DNA of 64,000 nucleotides. Source: Gliomastix tumulicola (taxonomy: Eukaryota > Ascomycota > Sordariomycetes > Hypocreales > Bionectriaceae). Both the position numbers and the translations under genes were made by a program. The notes beneath the pieces were generated by a model. It saw nothing but the letters and a program-made list of their open reading frames with translations. It was not told where the DNA came from and did no database searches. The stretch covers positions 2,976,001 to 3,040,000 of the forward strand of contig BCHX01000001.1 of NCBI GenBank assembly GCA_001599755.1. The letters are read 5' to 3'. Positions 10,379 to 21,578 of the stretch are shown piece after piece (within the stretch, counting starts at the first letter, position 1; every line of letters starts with the position of its first letter).

Positions 10379-11598
10379 TCAGGCAGAGGCACCGCTGATG
10401 AAGAACCACTTGTCGATGGAGGCGTCGATCTTCTCGGGGGGAAGATCTTGGTTGCTGGGCAGAGGAGGAAGCTGCTCCTTGCCAACACGGCTAGGGGAGT
10501 GCTGGACGGTGGTGTTGGTGCTGAAGTCATGTCAGTTGCTGTCTCAACAGTTGTATTATGGGTTCTGGTGCAACTTACGTGGAAACACCGCCGGGGGGAG
10601 TCTTGCCGGTGATCAGGCGGTCCCAAGCCTCAGCGCACTCGCGGACAACATCCATGGCGTAGCTAACGAGGGGGGTCAGTATCAGCACTTGAGGAAGTAC
10701 ACATAGACCTCAGCACTACTCACTCCTTGTTCTTGCACTCGCCAGTGAAGGCGAACTGGTTCTCGGGCTTGCCATCGGGGATCTTGTAGATTCGGAACCA
10801 CTCGTTGGTGGCACGGAGGAGGCCAGGGAGGTGGCGCTCGACGTCCTCGACGTCGTTGAGCTTGGGGGCAAGAGGGTCGTTGACGTCGATGACGATGACC
10901 TTCCAGTCAGTCTCCTCCTCGTCGAGGAGGGCCATGACTCCGAGGACCTTGACCTGCTTGACCTGGCCAGTGTAGCCGACGAGCTCGCCAATCTCGCAGA
11001 CGTCAAGAGGGTCGTTGTCGCCCTTGGCCTTGGTCTCGGGGTGGACGACGTTGGGGTCCTCCCAGGTCTACTGCGTGTCAGTATTCTGTCATGGTATACG
11101 AAGGGTTTGTCCGCGGGTGGGAGGGAGGGTGCATACCTGGGGGAAGGCACCGTAGTTCCAGAGGTAGCCCTTGTGGGGGAAGCAGTTGCGGACAAATCGA
11201 AGCTTGCCCTTCTTGATATCCTGCTTGATGGGGTTGAGGAGCTCCTCCTTGGAGATCTGTCAAGTCTTGCGTGTCAGCAGAGGTCTTTTTTTGGCATAGC
11301 CATTGGGGCACCATCGCGGGGCCACGTCCCCCCTCCGTGAGAGCATGGAGGTTGTGGCCCAGGGCGCGAGGATTTGGGCCTCTCTTCGCCCGCGAAAATC
11401 AGTCATGTAACGCACCTCAAGCTTGGCATTGGTCCAGCGAGGGATCTCAACAATCATGTTGAGGATGGTCTGCTCCTGGTTGGCATAGAGGGGGATGTCG
11501 TGGAAGGGAGAGACGGGCACGCCATCCTTCTCAATGTAGACGCGGTGCTCCAGGGTGTACTGGGGGGCAACCTTGCGGACAGAGTACTCGGAAGCCAT
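10379..11598 (-). CDS. IPP1: Inorganic pyrophosphatase (family I)
   Basis: Soluble Mg2+-dependent enzyme hydrolysing pyrophosphate to phosphate (EC 3.6.1.1), pulling biosynthetic reactions forward. CDS = complement(10379..10520, 10579..10662, 10724..11067, 11137..11256, 11416..11598), 290 residues, the usual fungal length. Landmarks: EHRVYIEKDGVPVSPFHDIPLY near 17-38, NCFPHKGYLWNYGAFPQTWEDP near 85-106, and the metal-binding signature GDNDPLDVCEIG with Asp118, Asp120 and Asp123. All four introns (58-159 bp) end in AG and keep phase. The ATG at 11598 has a strong context (G at -3, G at +4) and matches the N-terminus of cytosolic homologues. However, the frame stays open upstream to an ATG at 12036 (see the separate entry), so a longer 436-residue form is possible. 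Confidence 0.95.
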
Positions 11599-12036
11599 TG
11601 CGGGCGATTTACGGGTGCTCGGCGACGATTGGGGGCGGGCAGCAGAGCTCGACAGGTGACGAGCGATTTGAGCAGTGCGCTGGGAAGATATTTTGGAGGA
11701 GGAGGAGGAGGAGGAGAGAGAGGGCGTGCGGGAGGAAGAGGTGGGAGGAGGAGAGTATTTTGCCTGCAGCAGAGAACTGGATGGAGGGGGCGGGGTCGAC
11801 GAAGATGTGCTGTTACTGGAACCAGTAGTAAGAGCAGCCTGAGACCCCATAATGGCAGCAGCTCTGGGCAGACCTGGGTGACCACCGGCGCTGGTACCAG
11901 CAGCGGATCTCTTCCAAGCTGGACAGGTGGTGGCAACAGTGGCTCTTACAGCGCCGTGTGTAGCTGGACGGCGGATGTGATTGGCTGCGAGGGAGAAAAG
12001 TGGCCACCGGTCCGGTGAAGCTCGTCGAAGGAACAT
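11599..12036 (-). other. In-frame N-terminal extension of the pyrophosphatase (possible mitochondrial presequence)
   Basis: 146 codons without a stop, in frame with the pyrophosphatase, from ATG 12036 to the main ATG at 11598. The encoded stretch starts MFLRRASPDRWPLF and is rich in Arg, Ser, Ala and Pro. It is nearly free of acidic residues and contains IARHLSSSAARPQSS just before the mature start, which resembles a mitochondrial presequence with a processing site. The upstream ATG has T at -3, a weak context, so leaky scanning to 11598 would be expected. A Ser/Pro-rich middle made of CTC/TCC repeats could equally be a CT-rich 5'UTR. Confidence 0.4.
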
Positions 12037-12919
12037 GAAAGGAGATGCGGGAGGGCGTCGAGCGGGAAGGGGGTACTATTAAGGAGCCTGGCGAGGAATT
12101 ATGGGGGGCTAGAAATACATGCTAACAAGGAGGGTATTCAGAAGGATCGAATTGCAGTAGTATACAGGGGCTGGCCGAGCATTCCCAGGCGTCTTCCGAG
12201 GTATTGATAGAGGCCAGAGGTGGTGATGAGCCGCAGGAGAAAAAACATGCGCGAAATCATGGGCTTAGCGCACTGACGGGCGACACGGCAGTGGAGCAGT
12301 GCCGGCTGGCGGTTGAATGGAACTTGAGTCGTCCACTGGCCATCCTCTGGGATTACCGACGACCAGGTCTGAGACGGCGCGCAGCGAGGTACTTCGCCAG
12401 CAAGTACTGCTACCTCGGGATAATCAAGATCCGCATCCGCTAACGGAGCGCGAATCATCGGCAGCTTCACTATCGAGGGAGGTGCTTCTCCATCGGATTC
12501 CACTCGCTTGGCCAGTTCGGGTACCCTAAACCTGCATGCTTCGGCGACTGATCATCACGACGAATTGTCGTCCTGCTTGTCTCATGTTGATTGTCGTGGC
12601 GCTGCCACGTCACGCTTCGATGTTGGACCGTTGTCCAACTGCCGCCAGGAGCTTCTGACGCCTGGCTGGCTCCGTTATTGGTGAGAGAGCACGTGGCACA
12701 TCTCGCCTGGGTCACGACGGCAGTTATGGTATGGGACGCGAGATTTCAACAGCCAATTGACTTTCGTTACCATTACATGCAGCATGCTAAAAGTGCAACT
12801 CGTGTCCGAGACAACATAATCTGTACCAAATGAGGATCAACTAACAAAAAAGAGTCCAAGACGGAGGACTTCGCGACCACTCCTATGGTTATTCCAAACT
12901 TATACTCCAACGTGCGTGT
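12037..12919. other. Intergenic: pyrophosphatase promoter and PIL1 3' flank
   Basis: About 0.9 kb between two minus-strand genes. I see no repeat, RNA gene or plausible coding sequence. Confidence 0.4.
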
Positions 12920-13976
12920 TTAAACAGCAGCTTCGGAGCTGTCACCAGGGACAGTGCCGGTTGCTCCCACAGGCTTCACATCACCCGTCGCGACAGGACC
13001 GGACTCGCTGAGGCCAGGCGCCTCGTCAACCTTCGCGCGGGTATCATCATAGGATTCTGGCTCGTGCTGCCACTCTCGGATATCCTCCTCGGCGTCGTTG
13101 AGGATCTGGCGGGCCTGAGCATTACCCTCGTATGCCCTGCGATTGTCTCCCGGAACGACGGGGGAGTCATCGAGCAGCCTCAAGAGGCGTCGGCCGTGCT
13201 TGGCCAGGATAATCTGCTTCTCGGCTCGTTCGATTGTCGCCGCGAACTCGGCGTCATAAGCCTCCTTGAGCTTCTGGCGAGTCTGATTCACGATACTACA
13301 GTCAGTTATACACGTGCAAGTAATCGGAAAGGCAGCGGCTTGATCGACTCACGATGTTGGTCAGCTGAGCCTCGGCAACAAGGTTCTCGGCTTCTGCCCT
13401 GATAAGCTCCTGCTCCAGAACCACCAGCCGGGCGCTCTCGGGCTCCTTCATCTTGATCTTCTGGATCTCGTCGGCGATCTTGGACTTGCCGTCGCGGCTC
13501 GGCTGCACGCTCTTCTCCGTGTTGCGGATCGCCTTGAGAATGCCCCGCGAGTCGTCGATGGCGTGGGCGTAGTTGTCCTCCTGCTCGCCAATCTCGCTGA
13601 GGATGACGCCGACCTTGTCCGAGAGGTCGCTGATGGCGTCGTCGCCGGTGCCCTCGCCCCACTCGGACAGCTGCTGCGCGATGGACACGCGCTCGCGGCC
13701 CGCCGACTCGTGCGCCGAGATGAGGTTGTTCTCCGACTTGATGAGCTTGAAGAGCTTGCGCGAGATCTCGGGCTGCGTCTGGCCGCGCAGCGAGTTGAAG
13801 GAGAGGCCCGGGCGGCCCGTGGTGGAGCCTCCGGTGCCCCGGCCGGAGGACTTGCCGGAGCGGAACGAGAGCGTGCGACTCCTGGCGGGGTTGTTAGTCA
13901 CGCTGCTGGGAGGGGACTGGTGCCAGTACGGGGAGATGTGCTGCTGCACGAAGCTGTCGTAGCTGGATCTCGACAT
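12920..13976 (-). CDS. Eisosome core component, PIL1/LSP1 family
   Basis: BAR-domain protein that assembles into eisosomes, the furrows of the fungal plasma membrane. CDS = complement(12920..13282, 13353..13976), 328 residues, one 70-bp intron. The N-terminal ~60 residues are basic and Ser-rich (SRTLSFRSGKSSGRG, SLRGQTQPEISRKLFKLIKSENN), typical of the membrane-binding N-terminus. The BAR coiled coil occupies about 65-250, including SEWGEGTGDDAISDLSDKVG and QEDNYAHAID. The tail is acidic and probably disordered. The acceptor was set at the CAG before ACTCGC so that LTNI continues as TRQKLKEAYDAE, as in homologues; a nearer GTAG would break the frame. A 5'UTR intron at about 14009..14100 (GTAAGT...CCAG on minus) is possible. 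Confidence 0.92.
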
Positions 13977-15233
13977 GGTTTGCGGTGGGTGTGTGCGTCT
14001 CTCTCCTCCTGGTATGGCGGGTGACGCAGTAGAGTGACAAAAGCGATGTGATGATGCTATGCAAGAACCTGAGGATGACGGAACTGTGAAGGAGACTTAC
14101 ATGATGTTGGTGTTGGTGTGGATGGTGTTTTGCGCCCAGGATCAAGTGATGGCGATGTAAGTAGTGCCTGCCTTGTACTGTCAGACGAATGCGCTGGGTC
14201 TTGCGACAGGTGCTCTTGCTTTGAATTTGTATAGGTAGAGAAGGTATAGGTAGGACGAGGCTCGCGCCACGGGCACCCGACCTTTTATGTTTGCAGAGCA
14301 CTAGTCGCAAAGCAAGAGCCTCGACAAGGGCAACGTGGACGCACTCACACTTGCGCAACAAGCTGATCTGCTCACAATGGATCCTCCAACGGAGATCGGA
14401 CCAGCAAGCGAACGGGAAAGGCAAGGAAGATTAATATTTTCGAATCAAGATGATCTCGCAACCCGGTGGAACATGGGACGATCTAGGAAGTAAGTTGCTT
14501 GTTTTTCTCTGCGCAGGCAGCGCGCAAGGGTGGCACGGGGGACCGACTTATATCGGACGTGTTCGTCATCGTTCAAACGAGCTGATCCCGTCTGGGCCGG
14601 CGAATCCCACCCCTCCCAGAACAGCATTTCAGTACCACGAGACTTTGAACTAAGCCTAGAATGTGCGGATTCGCCCCCTCTGCTGCAGCTAAATGCCCGT
14701 CGATGGAGGGCGTGAGGTGCGATTTAGGGTGGTCTGGCTGAGAATGTCGTCAATGGGCATCGAGACGGTGTTATGATGTCATCGGCGTTCTTGGGGATGA
14801 ACCCCGCCTCGGGCATTCTTTTGTGTGTGTGTGTGTGCGTGGAAAAACCTCGAGCAGCAAATACAATATTACTATTGGACAATAAAAACTAATTTCTAAC
14901 ATGATTTATATGGTTCGTACAGATCTTCGTCAGCTGCCGTGAACGCGTGGACAGCACAGTCATCTCTTTGGAAGAGCCCCTCCGTCTGCCTAGTTGAATT
15001 GCACCGTAATACTCCAGACTCCGTAAGAAGAAACTGGCCAGAAAACCCTCTCAGCACTCCAATGAAATACCGCTCAAACGTGATACCGAAAAAGAACCAA
15101 AAAAAAGCCAAGAGGAAGCGTAATGACCGTCATAGTGGTGAAGGCCATCTCTCTATGCCATGTCGAATGGTCCCCTCTCGTACAAAGCCATGGTAGCGCA
15201 AGATAAAAGCCAGACAGGCGCCAGGAGGCGCAC
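13977..15233. other. Intergenic: PIL1 upstream region with (TG)n tract
   Basis: About 1.26 kb. The left part is the PIL1 5'UTR/promoter, with a possible leader intron at about 14009..14100. A (TG)n microsatellite lies at 14822..14836. The right part is the 3' flank of the small His-rich gene. No coding sequence supported. Confidence 0.4.
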
Positions 15234-15431
15234 TCAGTAAGCCTTGTGGCTGCTGGCGCTGATTCGGGGGCTGTGGTACGACCGCCTCGTCACGCTCGAG
15301 TAGCTCACCCTGGGAGAGTGGTGGTGATGGTGATGGTGGCCATGGCCGTGGTGATGGTAGTGCCGCCGCGGCGCAGGAATGATTTCCTCGCGGTAGTAGT
15401 ACTTGGTCCGAGGTTCGGTGGAGAAGCACAT
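15234..15431 (-). CDS. Small His/Tyr/Arg/Ser-rich protein, 65 residues, unknown function
   Basis: Single-exon frame starting at ATG 15431. The product begins MCFSTEPRTKYYYREEIIPAPRR, continues into a run of ten His broken by Gly, and ends in a Ser/Arg/Tyr-rich tail (SYSSVTRRSYHSPRISASSHKAY). There is no signal peptide or membrane segment. I recall short fungal hypothetical proteins with a similar MCF...YYYREEIIP head followed by a His-rich stretch, which is the main reason to call it a gene. A TATATAA-type box on minus at about 15604-15612 lies some 175 bp upstream of the ATG. The His cluster could bind metal, but this is inference. Confidence 0.6.
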   Translation of the reverse strand: MCFSTEPRTKYYYREEIIPAPRRHYHHHGHGHHHHHHHSPRVSYSSVTRRSYHSPRISASSHKAY

Positions 15432-16481
15432 TTTGATGCAAGTATTGACCGTTGTCAATAGAGACGGCTCGAGAGAGAGATGGTAGGTGGCGTGATGGTT
15501 TGCAAGGACAGGCAGCAGGTTTGGCAGCAAGATGGGACGAGATGAGGTGATGATGCTGGGGGAGAGAGAGAGAGCAGAGAAGAGAGAAGGGAATCCGTCA
15601 TCATTATATATGAATCCCTGCCAACGTTGACCAGTGACCACACACCTGTACCTTGCAGACCAGGCTATCAGAAAACAAGGCACTTGACAGCCGATGGAGG
15701 GGCTCCGGCTCAGCTCCGCCCTCCTGTCCAGGCGGGCACCCTTGGAATAGCCTCGTTGGTTGACTTCATCACATGCACCACCGCATCTCAATCTGACAGG
15801 GTCTACCTGGCCTGTCATCAGGCACAACGAGTCTAGTTTCGTGACGGCCGTTCAGGCACCTCAGACTTTTTTTTCTCTCGGTTTTTTTTTCTCCTTTTCC
15901 GCACAGCCACAACATTGTTGTGTGGTTACGAGAACTGCCCTGATGCCATGACGTCAATGCGCATACCTTACAACCGCCAACTCTTCGTATTCATTGTTTG
16001 CCTCGCAGGAACGTTCCGGGTTTTTCTTGCTATGAAGCCAAACTCCAAGCTATTGTTGCTACTCCTGATGCCCACCGGCTTAGAAGAAGTGTAATATCTC
16101 AGGCTGCTTATAGCCCCGACAACTTGGAAGTCAACTCGCCTTGGCAACACTGACATAAAAAGTCCCACCTTTCTGCGCAGGCTTCTGGGGTCCTTTTGGG
16201 CATACTTTAATGTCCAGCGCCTGGTCAGACCCTCACCGAATTGGCCCTCCTCGCGTTCCTGATCTAAAAATGGGAAAAAAACCAGAATTTTCTTTCTTTT
16301 TAACTTGGCCCGCTTGAACTCATGCTAGTAATAGTACAGCCCGACCATGAATCTCTATCCCAGTGCAAAAGATTCGTATCCCATCATGGCTGAGCACCCA
16401 AACCCGTTATATGGAACCTTAAAACCACCTCCCTTATAACAAGCCCTCCACTACGTCTTTCAGATCTTGTGTCCAACTGTC
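15432..16481. other. Intergenic: small His-rich gene promoter and OST1 3' flank
   Basis: About 1 kb with T-rich and A-rich tracts (15868-15900 and 16270-16300). I see no coding sequence or RNA gene. Confidence 0.4.
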
Positions 16482-18093
16482 TCACTTCTGGCCGAAGCCA
16501 ACCTCCACCTTGCCGACGGCCCATGCCACGACGTAGACCGTCATCATGCTCGCGAACACGATGAGGGGCTTGCGGAGCGTCGTGGCCGGGGAGACGTCAT
16601 AGGAGATGATGAGGTCTCGGTCCCGGAACTCGTCGACGAGGTTGGAGGCTTTGATCGTGACTGCGGTGCGGCCGATCGTGTCGAGGAAGGTCTTGTGAGT
16701 GTCGACGGTGTACTCGATGATCGAGGCCTCCGGCACGTCGGCGAGGAGCTTGACGTTCCTATCGTAGTGTTAGCGGGCTTGTCTCAGTAAGAATCAAAAA
16801 GGCTGTCTGTCTCGACATACTCAGCGCCTTCCGGTAGGAGAACCCTGATGTTCACCGAGCTGTACTCGACGCCCTCCGCCTGCTTGGGTCCCTCGATGAA
16901 AGGAGCCTTGAAGACGAAGCCACCAGAGGCCGTCTTGCGCACGAAGTTGGCAGCGTTCGAGTTCCAGCCGATGGTGAAGGGGTACTTCCAGTCGCCGAAG
17001 ATGGGGTAACGGGGCTTCAGCTCGAGCAGCGCCTCCCGCTTGCTGCTCCTAAAGCGGGACGTGGAGACGTTGCCGATGGTGTCCGTGAAGTAGACGTCGG
17101 CGCTTCCAACCTGGAGAGGGACACGCAGGTCCTTGAGCGCGTGGGAGACGCCGCTGAAGTATTGCGACTGCGCCCACTTGACTCGGTTGAACTGGCTCGA
17201 GAGGTTGGCACCGAGGTGGTTGATGGTGTAGCGCTCCTCAAACGCGACGTTGCCGCCCCAATGGCTGACCTCGATGTCGCGCTCCAGGGTTGAGATGTGG
17301 GTGACCGGCTTGTTGAACTCGAATCGGACCTGGGCGGGGAACACAGCACCCGCGGGCTTCTCGTCGAAGGGGCCGTAGGTCAGCTTGGGTCCCTGCTTCT
17401 GCGGGAACTCGGAGACGTCGCCGCTCCCAGGGTGCTTGGTGTATTCGGGGATCGTCGCAGACCCGGCCTTGACTTCGGTCTTCTGCTTCGAGGTGACGTA
17501 GGCCGAAGGGGTGTAGACGGAGAAATCATAGGTCAGGAACTGCGCGTCGTCCTGGCCGATCGAGGCGGGGAGAGGACTGTAGGCCTTGAGGTAGTAGAAG
17601 GAAATGCCGAGAGTCTGCTGGCCGCCAGCAGGAAGAGGCTTCGGTAACCGGATACGATAGTACTGAGTCTCGCTACTCCCCCCCAATTCCTATCAGCATT
17701 GCATCAAAAGTATCCAGGCGATTCTCTTGTGGCCTACCTCAACGAATCATATTCCACGACTTCAGCAGCAAAAGGTCCGGCGCCTGCATCTTTGCGGTCC
17801 TTGACCTCGAGTCCTCCGACCCGGCTGAGCTGCTCAGTTGTGAATGGCAGGAAGTACTCGTCCTGCGGCTCGGACGCGATGTTCTCAATCTGGATGTTGA
17901 TCTGCTCCTTGACGTAGATCTTCTCGAGCGAGATGACATGGACGAGGTTGACGTTCTTGAAGACCTGGGGAGGCTTGAACTCGGCCGGTAGGGAGATCTT
18001 GGAGGTGCGGGTGGTGGTCTCGGGGGCTGCGGCGGCGACTAGCGAGCTGGACACGAGGCCCAGCAGCGCCGTTGTGATTGAAAACGGCTTCAT
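16482..18093 (-). CDS. OST1: Oligosaccharyltransferase subunit 1 (ribophorin I)
   Basis: Subunit of the ER oligosaccharyltransferase complex that transfers the dolichol-linked glycan to nascent proteins. CDS = complement(16482..16758, 16821..17672, 17738..18093), introns 62 and 65 bp, 494 residues. Signal peptide about 1-23 (ITTALLGLVSSSLVAAAA). The lumenal ribophorin I domain shows YFLPFTTEQLSRVGGLEV, EVSHWGGNVAFEERY and the FGDWKYPFTIGWN segment. One transmembrane helix lies at about 466-486 (PLIVFASMMTVYVVAWAVG), followed by a very short cytosolic end KVEVGFGQK. The length is close to yeast OST1. The gene is divergent from hexokinase. Confidence 0.94.
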
Positions 18094-18590
18094 CTTGTGT
18101 GGCGACGAAGAAGCACGCTCATTGGGAAGTAGAATGCACGTCGTGTGCTCGATTGATGGAGCAGTTGACAGCTGGTGGTTGTATGAAACTTGGTGCTAGC
18201 TTCAAAAGGCACACGTTGCCATTCAGCGATTGGCCCTCCACTGACAGGGTCCTGCAAGGGTACCCGCGTCGCAAGTACCCATCGCGCCAACTTTGGCCTA
18301 CAGTGTACCTCGTCATAGGTAGACCCTTCTCCTTCCCCATGCACACCCCAGCAATGGACTATTTATGTAATAAAAAAAACATCGACAAGAGAATCACGAT
18401 GACTTCAATGCAGAGAACCGCTCATCAATCCGGAGAGCAACGTGACCGCGAGTCAGCAGTTCACCCCTTCTGAGTGTTGGTTGTTCTGGAAGCTTTCAAA
18501 CATGCTGACGAGAATGGTCGCGGCTGGCGCTGTGATTGGGCGGACCCCTAGCCAAGCTTAGTCATGTGCACTAAGGCACCGTAGCCCCCC

Positions 18591-18640
18591 TCAGCGACCC
18601 TCAGCGACCCCTCAGCGGCCTCAGCGGGCATCAGCTACCT
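18591..18640. repeat. Degenerate tandem repeat TCAGCGACCC
   Basis: Five consecutive ~10-bp units: two identical copies of TCAGCGACCC, then decaying copies (CTCAGCGGCC, TCAGCGGGCA, TCAGCTACCT). It lies about 440-490 bp upstream of the hexokinase ATG. Confidence 0.8.
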
Positions 18641-18740
18641 ACTAGTAAGGAGAGCTTGAAGCGCTAAGGTATTATGGCGCTCAACAACCTAGCGGCTACC
18701 TGCACGCCCACAGCGACACGCCGCGTGCGGCAGAGGTTCC

Positions 18741-18776
18741 TGAGGTACTGCCTGAGGTACTGCCTGAGGTACTGCC
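18741..18776. repeat. Perfect tandem repeat, 3 x TGAGGTACTGCC
   Basis: Three exact 12-bp copies at 18741-18752, 18753-18764 and 18765-18776, about 300-335 bp upstream of the hexokinase ATG. Confidence 0.95.
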
Positions 18777-19076
18777 TGCTAGCAGCTGCTGCATCCACTG
18801 GCCTCATTCCGAGCTCCCCAATTCACTCCCTCATGTGATCTATCTTTGTCATATGAGTGCGAGCCATCGTGAAGACCTAGTCCTTCCCACCCGTCCCCTT
18901 CTCTTCCTATAAATCAATTCGCCTTCCTCGATACCCCCTCCGCCTACTGTCCTCGTATCCCCTCTCCTGACCTCTGTTCGACATCCTGAAATACGTCAAT
19001 CGCGTGTTTCGGAGCTCAGAGCACTGCCCAACTACCCCGCCAAACCCCGCGATACCATCATCACCAACTCGTCAAA

Positions 19077-21352
19077 ATGGTTGGCCTGGGACCTCGCCCG
19101 CCACCCTCTAGGAAGGGTATGTTGAAGCTCATCCTGTCTCACTTTTCTATTGCCCTGTCTATGGAGCTCGAGCTCTGTTGCTCAGCTATGAGTCTTTTCC
19201 CCTCACATCCGACCGAGCCGATGATCTCGAGCGGACCTGGTGACACGGGAGGTTCACGAAGCTCGTTGGTTTCGTAACGTTATTAGTCAGACAAAGCCCT
19301 CGTGGCTTTCGTTGGATTCCAATCTTCTTTCTTGAGATGGCGGGACGACGCGAGAGTTGTGTGTGGCACGGGTGGTGGTGATCCATCACTGCCCCAAGCG
19401 GCGGCGGTGAACCCCTGAGAGTGGCTGTTGCTTGATGTGCGGCAACAACCCCCACGCCGGTCTCGCTTCTGAATACCGACGTTCTTGCGAGAGCCGGGAA
19501 CCTCGAGGGCATCTTTCAAGATACTGCCTGAGCGTCATGGCGCGCTGCTACTTCACACACTCCCTCCACAGCTCTACTCAAGCCATGGGATCCTCTGCTA
19601 TCTCTATCAATGTTATCTAGCTCGCTGACACGCTCACCCCCACAGGGTCCAAGGTGGACATTCCCAAGGACCTCCTCGAGCAGATCCGATATATCGAGGA
19701 GCTCTTCACTGTCGAGGCCACCAAGCTCAAGGCTATCTCCGACCACTTTGTCTCTGAGCTCGCCAAGGGTACGAACCTAGCTCTCTCCAAGCCCCAGGAG
19801 AGGGATCCTCGACTAACCGCGTCTATCTTCTATGTGCAGGTCTCACCGTCGAGGGTGGTAGCATTGTGAGAACTCCCACGACCGCTTACATTCCTTTCCC
19901 CTTTACTTCAACTAACAGCGAGCACAGCCCATGAACCCTACCTGGGTCATGTCCTTCCCCGATGGTCACGAGACCGGTACCTACCTCGCCCTCGACATGG
20001 GTGGCACCAACCTCCGTGTGTGCGAGATCACCCTGACCGACCAGAAGTCCGAGTTCGACATCATCCAGTCCAAGTACCGCATGCCCGAGGAGCTCAAGAC
20101 TGGCACCAGCGACGAACTCTGGGAGTACATTGCCGACTGTCTGCACCAGTTCATCGAGACGCACCACGGCGACTGCTCCAAGGTCGACCCTCTGCCCCTC
20201 GGCTTCACCTTCTCCTACCCGGCTACGCAGAACTACATCGATGAGGGTATCCTGCAGCGATGGACCAAGGGCTTCGACATTGACGGTGTCGAGGGCCAGA
20301 ACGTCGTTCCTCTCTTCGATGCTGCTCTGAAGAGGAGGGTATGTTTTCCCTGGCAAGACCAAAACGACCGCTTGAGCAATCATGTACTTACGAGCATCAA
20401 CAGGGTGTCCCGATCAAGCTCGTCGCTCTCATCAACGACACCACCGGTACCTTGATTGCGTCCGCCTACACCGACACCAGCATGAAGATCGGCTGCATCT
20501 TCGGAACCGGTTGCAACGCGGCCTACATGGAGGACGTGGCGTCGATCCCCAAGCTCGCCCACCTCAACCTCCCCGGAGACATGCCCATGGCTATCAATTG
20601 CGAGTGGGGTGCCTTCGACAACGAGCACCAGATCCTGCCCCGCACTCCCTACGACATCATCATCGACCGCGACTCGCCGCGCCCCGGCCAGCAGGCTTTC
20701 GAGAAGATGATTGCCGGTCTCTACCTCGGTGAGATCTTCCGTCTTGTCCTGGTTGATCTCCACGACAACAAGGAGATCCACATCTTCGAGAACCAGGACA
20801 TCGCTCTGCTCCGAAAGGCCTACAGCCTCGACGCTTCCTTCCTGTCTGCCATTGAGGAGTAAGACCCCTCCCCCCCCTCCCGAGCGTTGTCACTGCAAGT
20901 CACACGTAGCTCACATGTCAATCAATAGGGACCCGTTCGAGAACCTCCAGGAGACCTACGACAACTTCGTCTCCAAGCTGAACATCACACCCACCCGCCC
21001 CGAGCTCGAGTTCGTCCGCAGGCTCGCCGAGCTGATCGGCACCCGAGCCGCCCGCCTCTCTGCCTGCGGTGTCGCCGCCGTCTGCAAGAAGAAGGGCTAC
21101 AAGTCCTGCCACGTCGGTGCTGACGGTTCCGTCTTCAACAAGTACCCCCACTTCAAGGCCCGTGGCGCCGTGGCGCTCCGTGAGATCCTTGACTGGCCCG
21201 AGAAGAAGAGCTCCAAGGAGGAAGACCCTGTCGAGGTCCTCGCGGCCGAGGACGGTAGCGGTGTGGGCGCGGCTCTGATCGCCGCGCTGACGCTCAAGCG
21301 ACTCAACGAGGGCAATGCGGCCGGTATTCTCCATCCCGAGAACTTCAAATAG
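19077..21352 (+). CDS. Hexokinase
   Basis: ATP:hexose 6-phosphotransferase starting glycolysis; fungal hexokinases can also act in glucose sensing. CDS = 19077..19116, 19646..19768, 19840..19865, 19928..20338, 20404..20858, 20929..21352, 492 residues, normal for the family. Motifs: phosphate loop LALDMGGTNLRV with Asp86, sugar-binding LGFTFSYPATQ at 154-164, TKGF near 177, catalytic Asp212 in LINDTTGTLIASAY, IGCIFGTGCNAAYME, and the adenosine-side CHVGADGSVFNKYPHF. It is hexokinase rather than glucokinase by its IPxELL-type N-terminus and these motifs. Intron 1 is 529 bp, many times longer than the other four (62-71 bp). The fourth exon could use a CAG nine bases earlier, adding three residues; the shorter form matches homologues. 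Confidence 0.96.
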
Positions 21353-21578
21353 ATATATAGTCCCGTAAAAATGGCTATGAAGTGGGATGTGCAAATGGAA
21401 AAAGACAAAAAAGAACTTAGGGAAGTTTTGGTTGGCCTTTCATAGAGATAGGATAGGTTGCCTTAGAACGGAATGCGAAAAAAGAATACTGAGTTCACAA
21501 TGCTGTCGCGCGCGCGCAGAGACACGCACCTTGATCTGACGTGGTGAGTTGAGTTGGGGGGATCGGGTTTATTGCTGC

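Larger units (their letters stand above)
18094..19076. promoter_or_regulatory. Divergent promoter, OST1 / hexokinase, with two short-repeat arrays
   Basis: 983 bp between start codons. It holds a degenerate 10-bp array (18591-18640), a perfect 3 x 12-bp array (18741-18776), and TATAAAT at about 18908-18914, roughly 165 bp before the hexokinase ATG. A CT/CA-rich leader follows. Confidence 0.6.

Noticed and set aside
11454..11936. 160-residue frame overlapping the pyrophosphatase N-terminus on the same strand
   Set aside because: Pro/Leu-rich out-of-frame shadow of the Ser/Pro-rich extension.
13286..13300. Alternative acceptor for the PIL1 intron at the nearer GTAG
   Set aside because: It shifts the reading frame; the CAG before ACTCGC keeps phase and gives LTNI-TRQKLKEAY.
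18741..18776. Short direct repeats considered as a CRISPR array
   Set aside because: There are no spacers, only contiguous 12-bp units, in a eukaryotic promoter.
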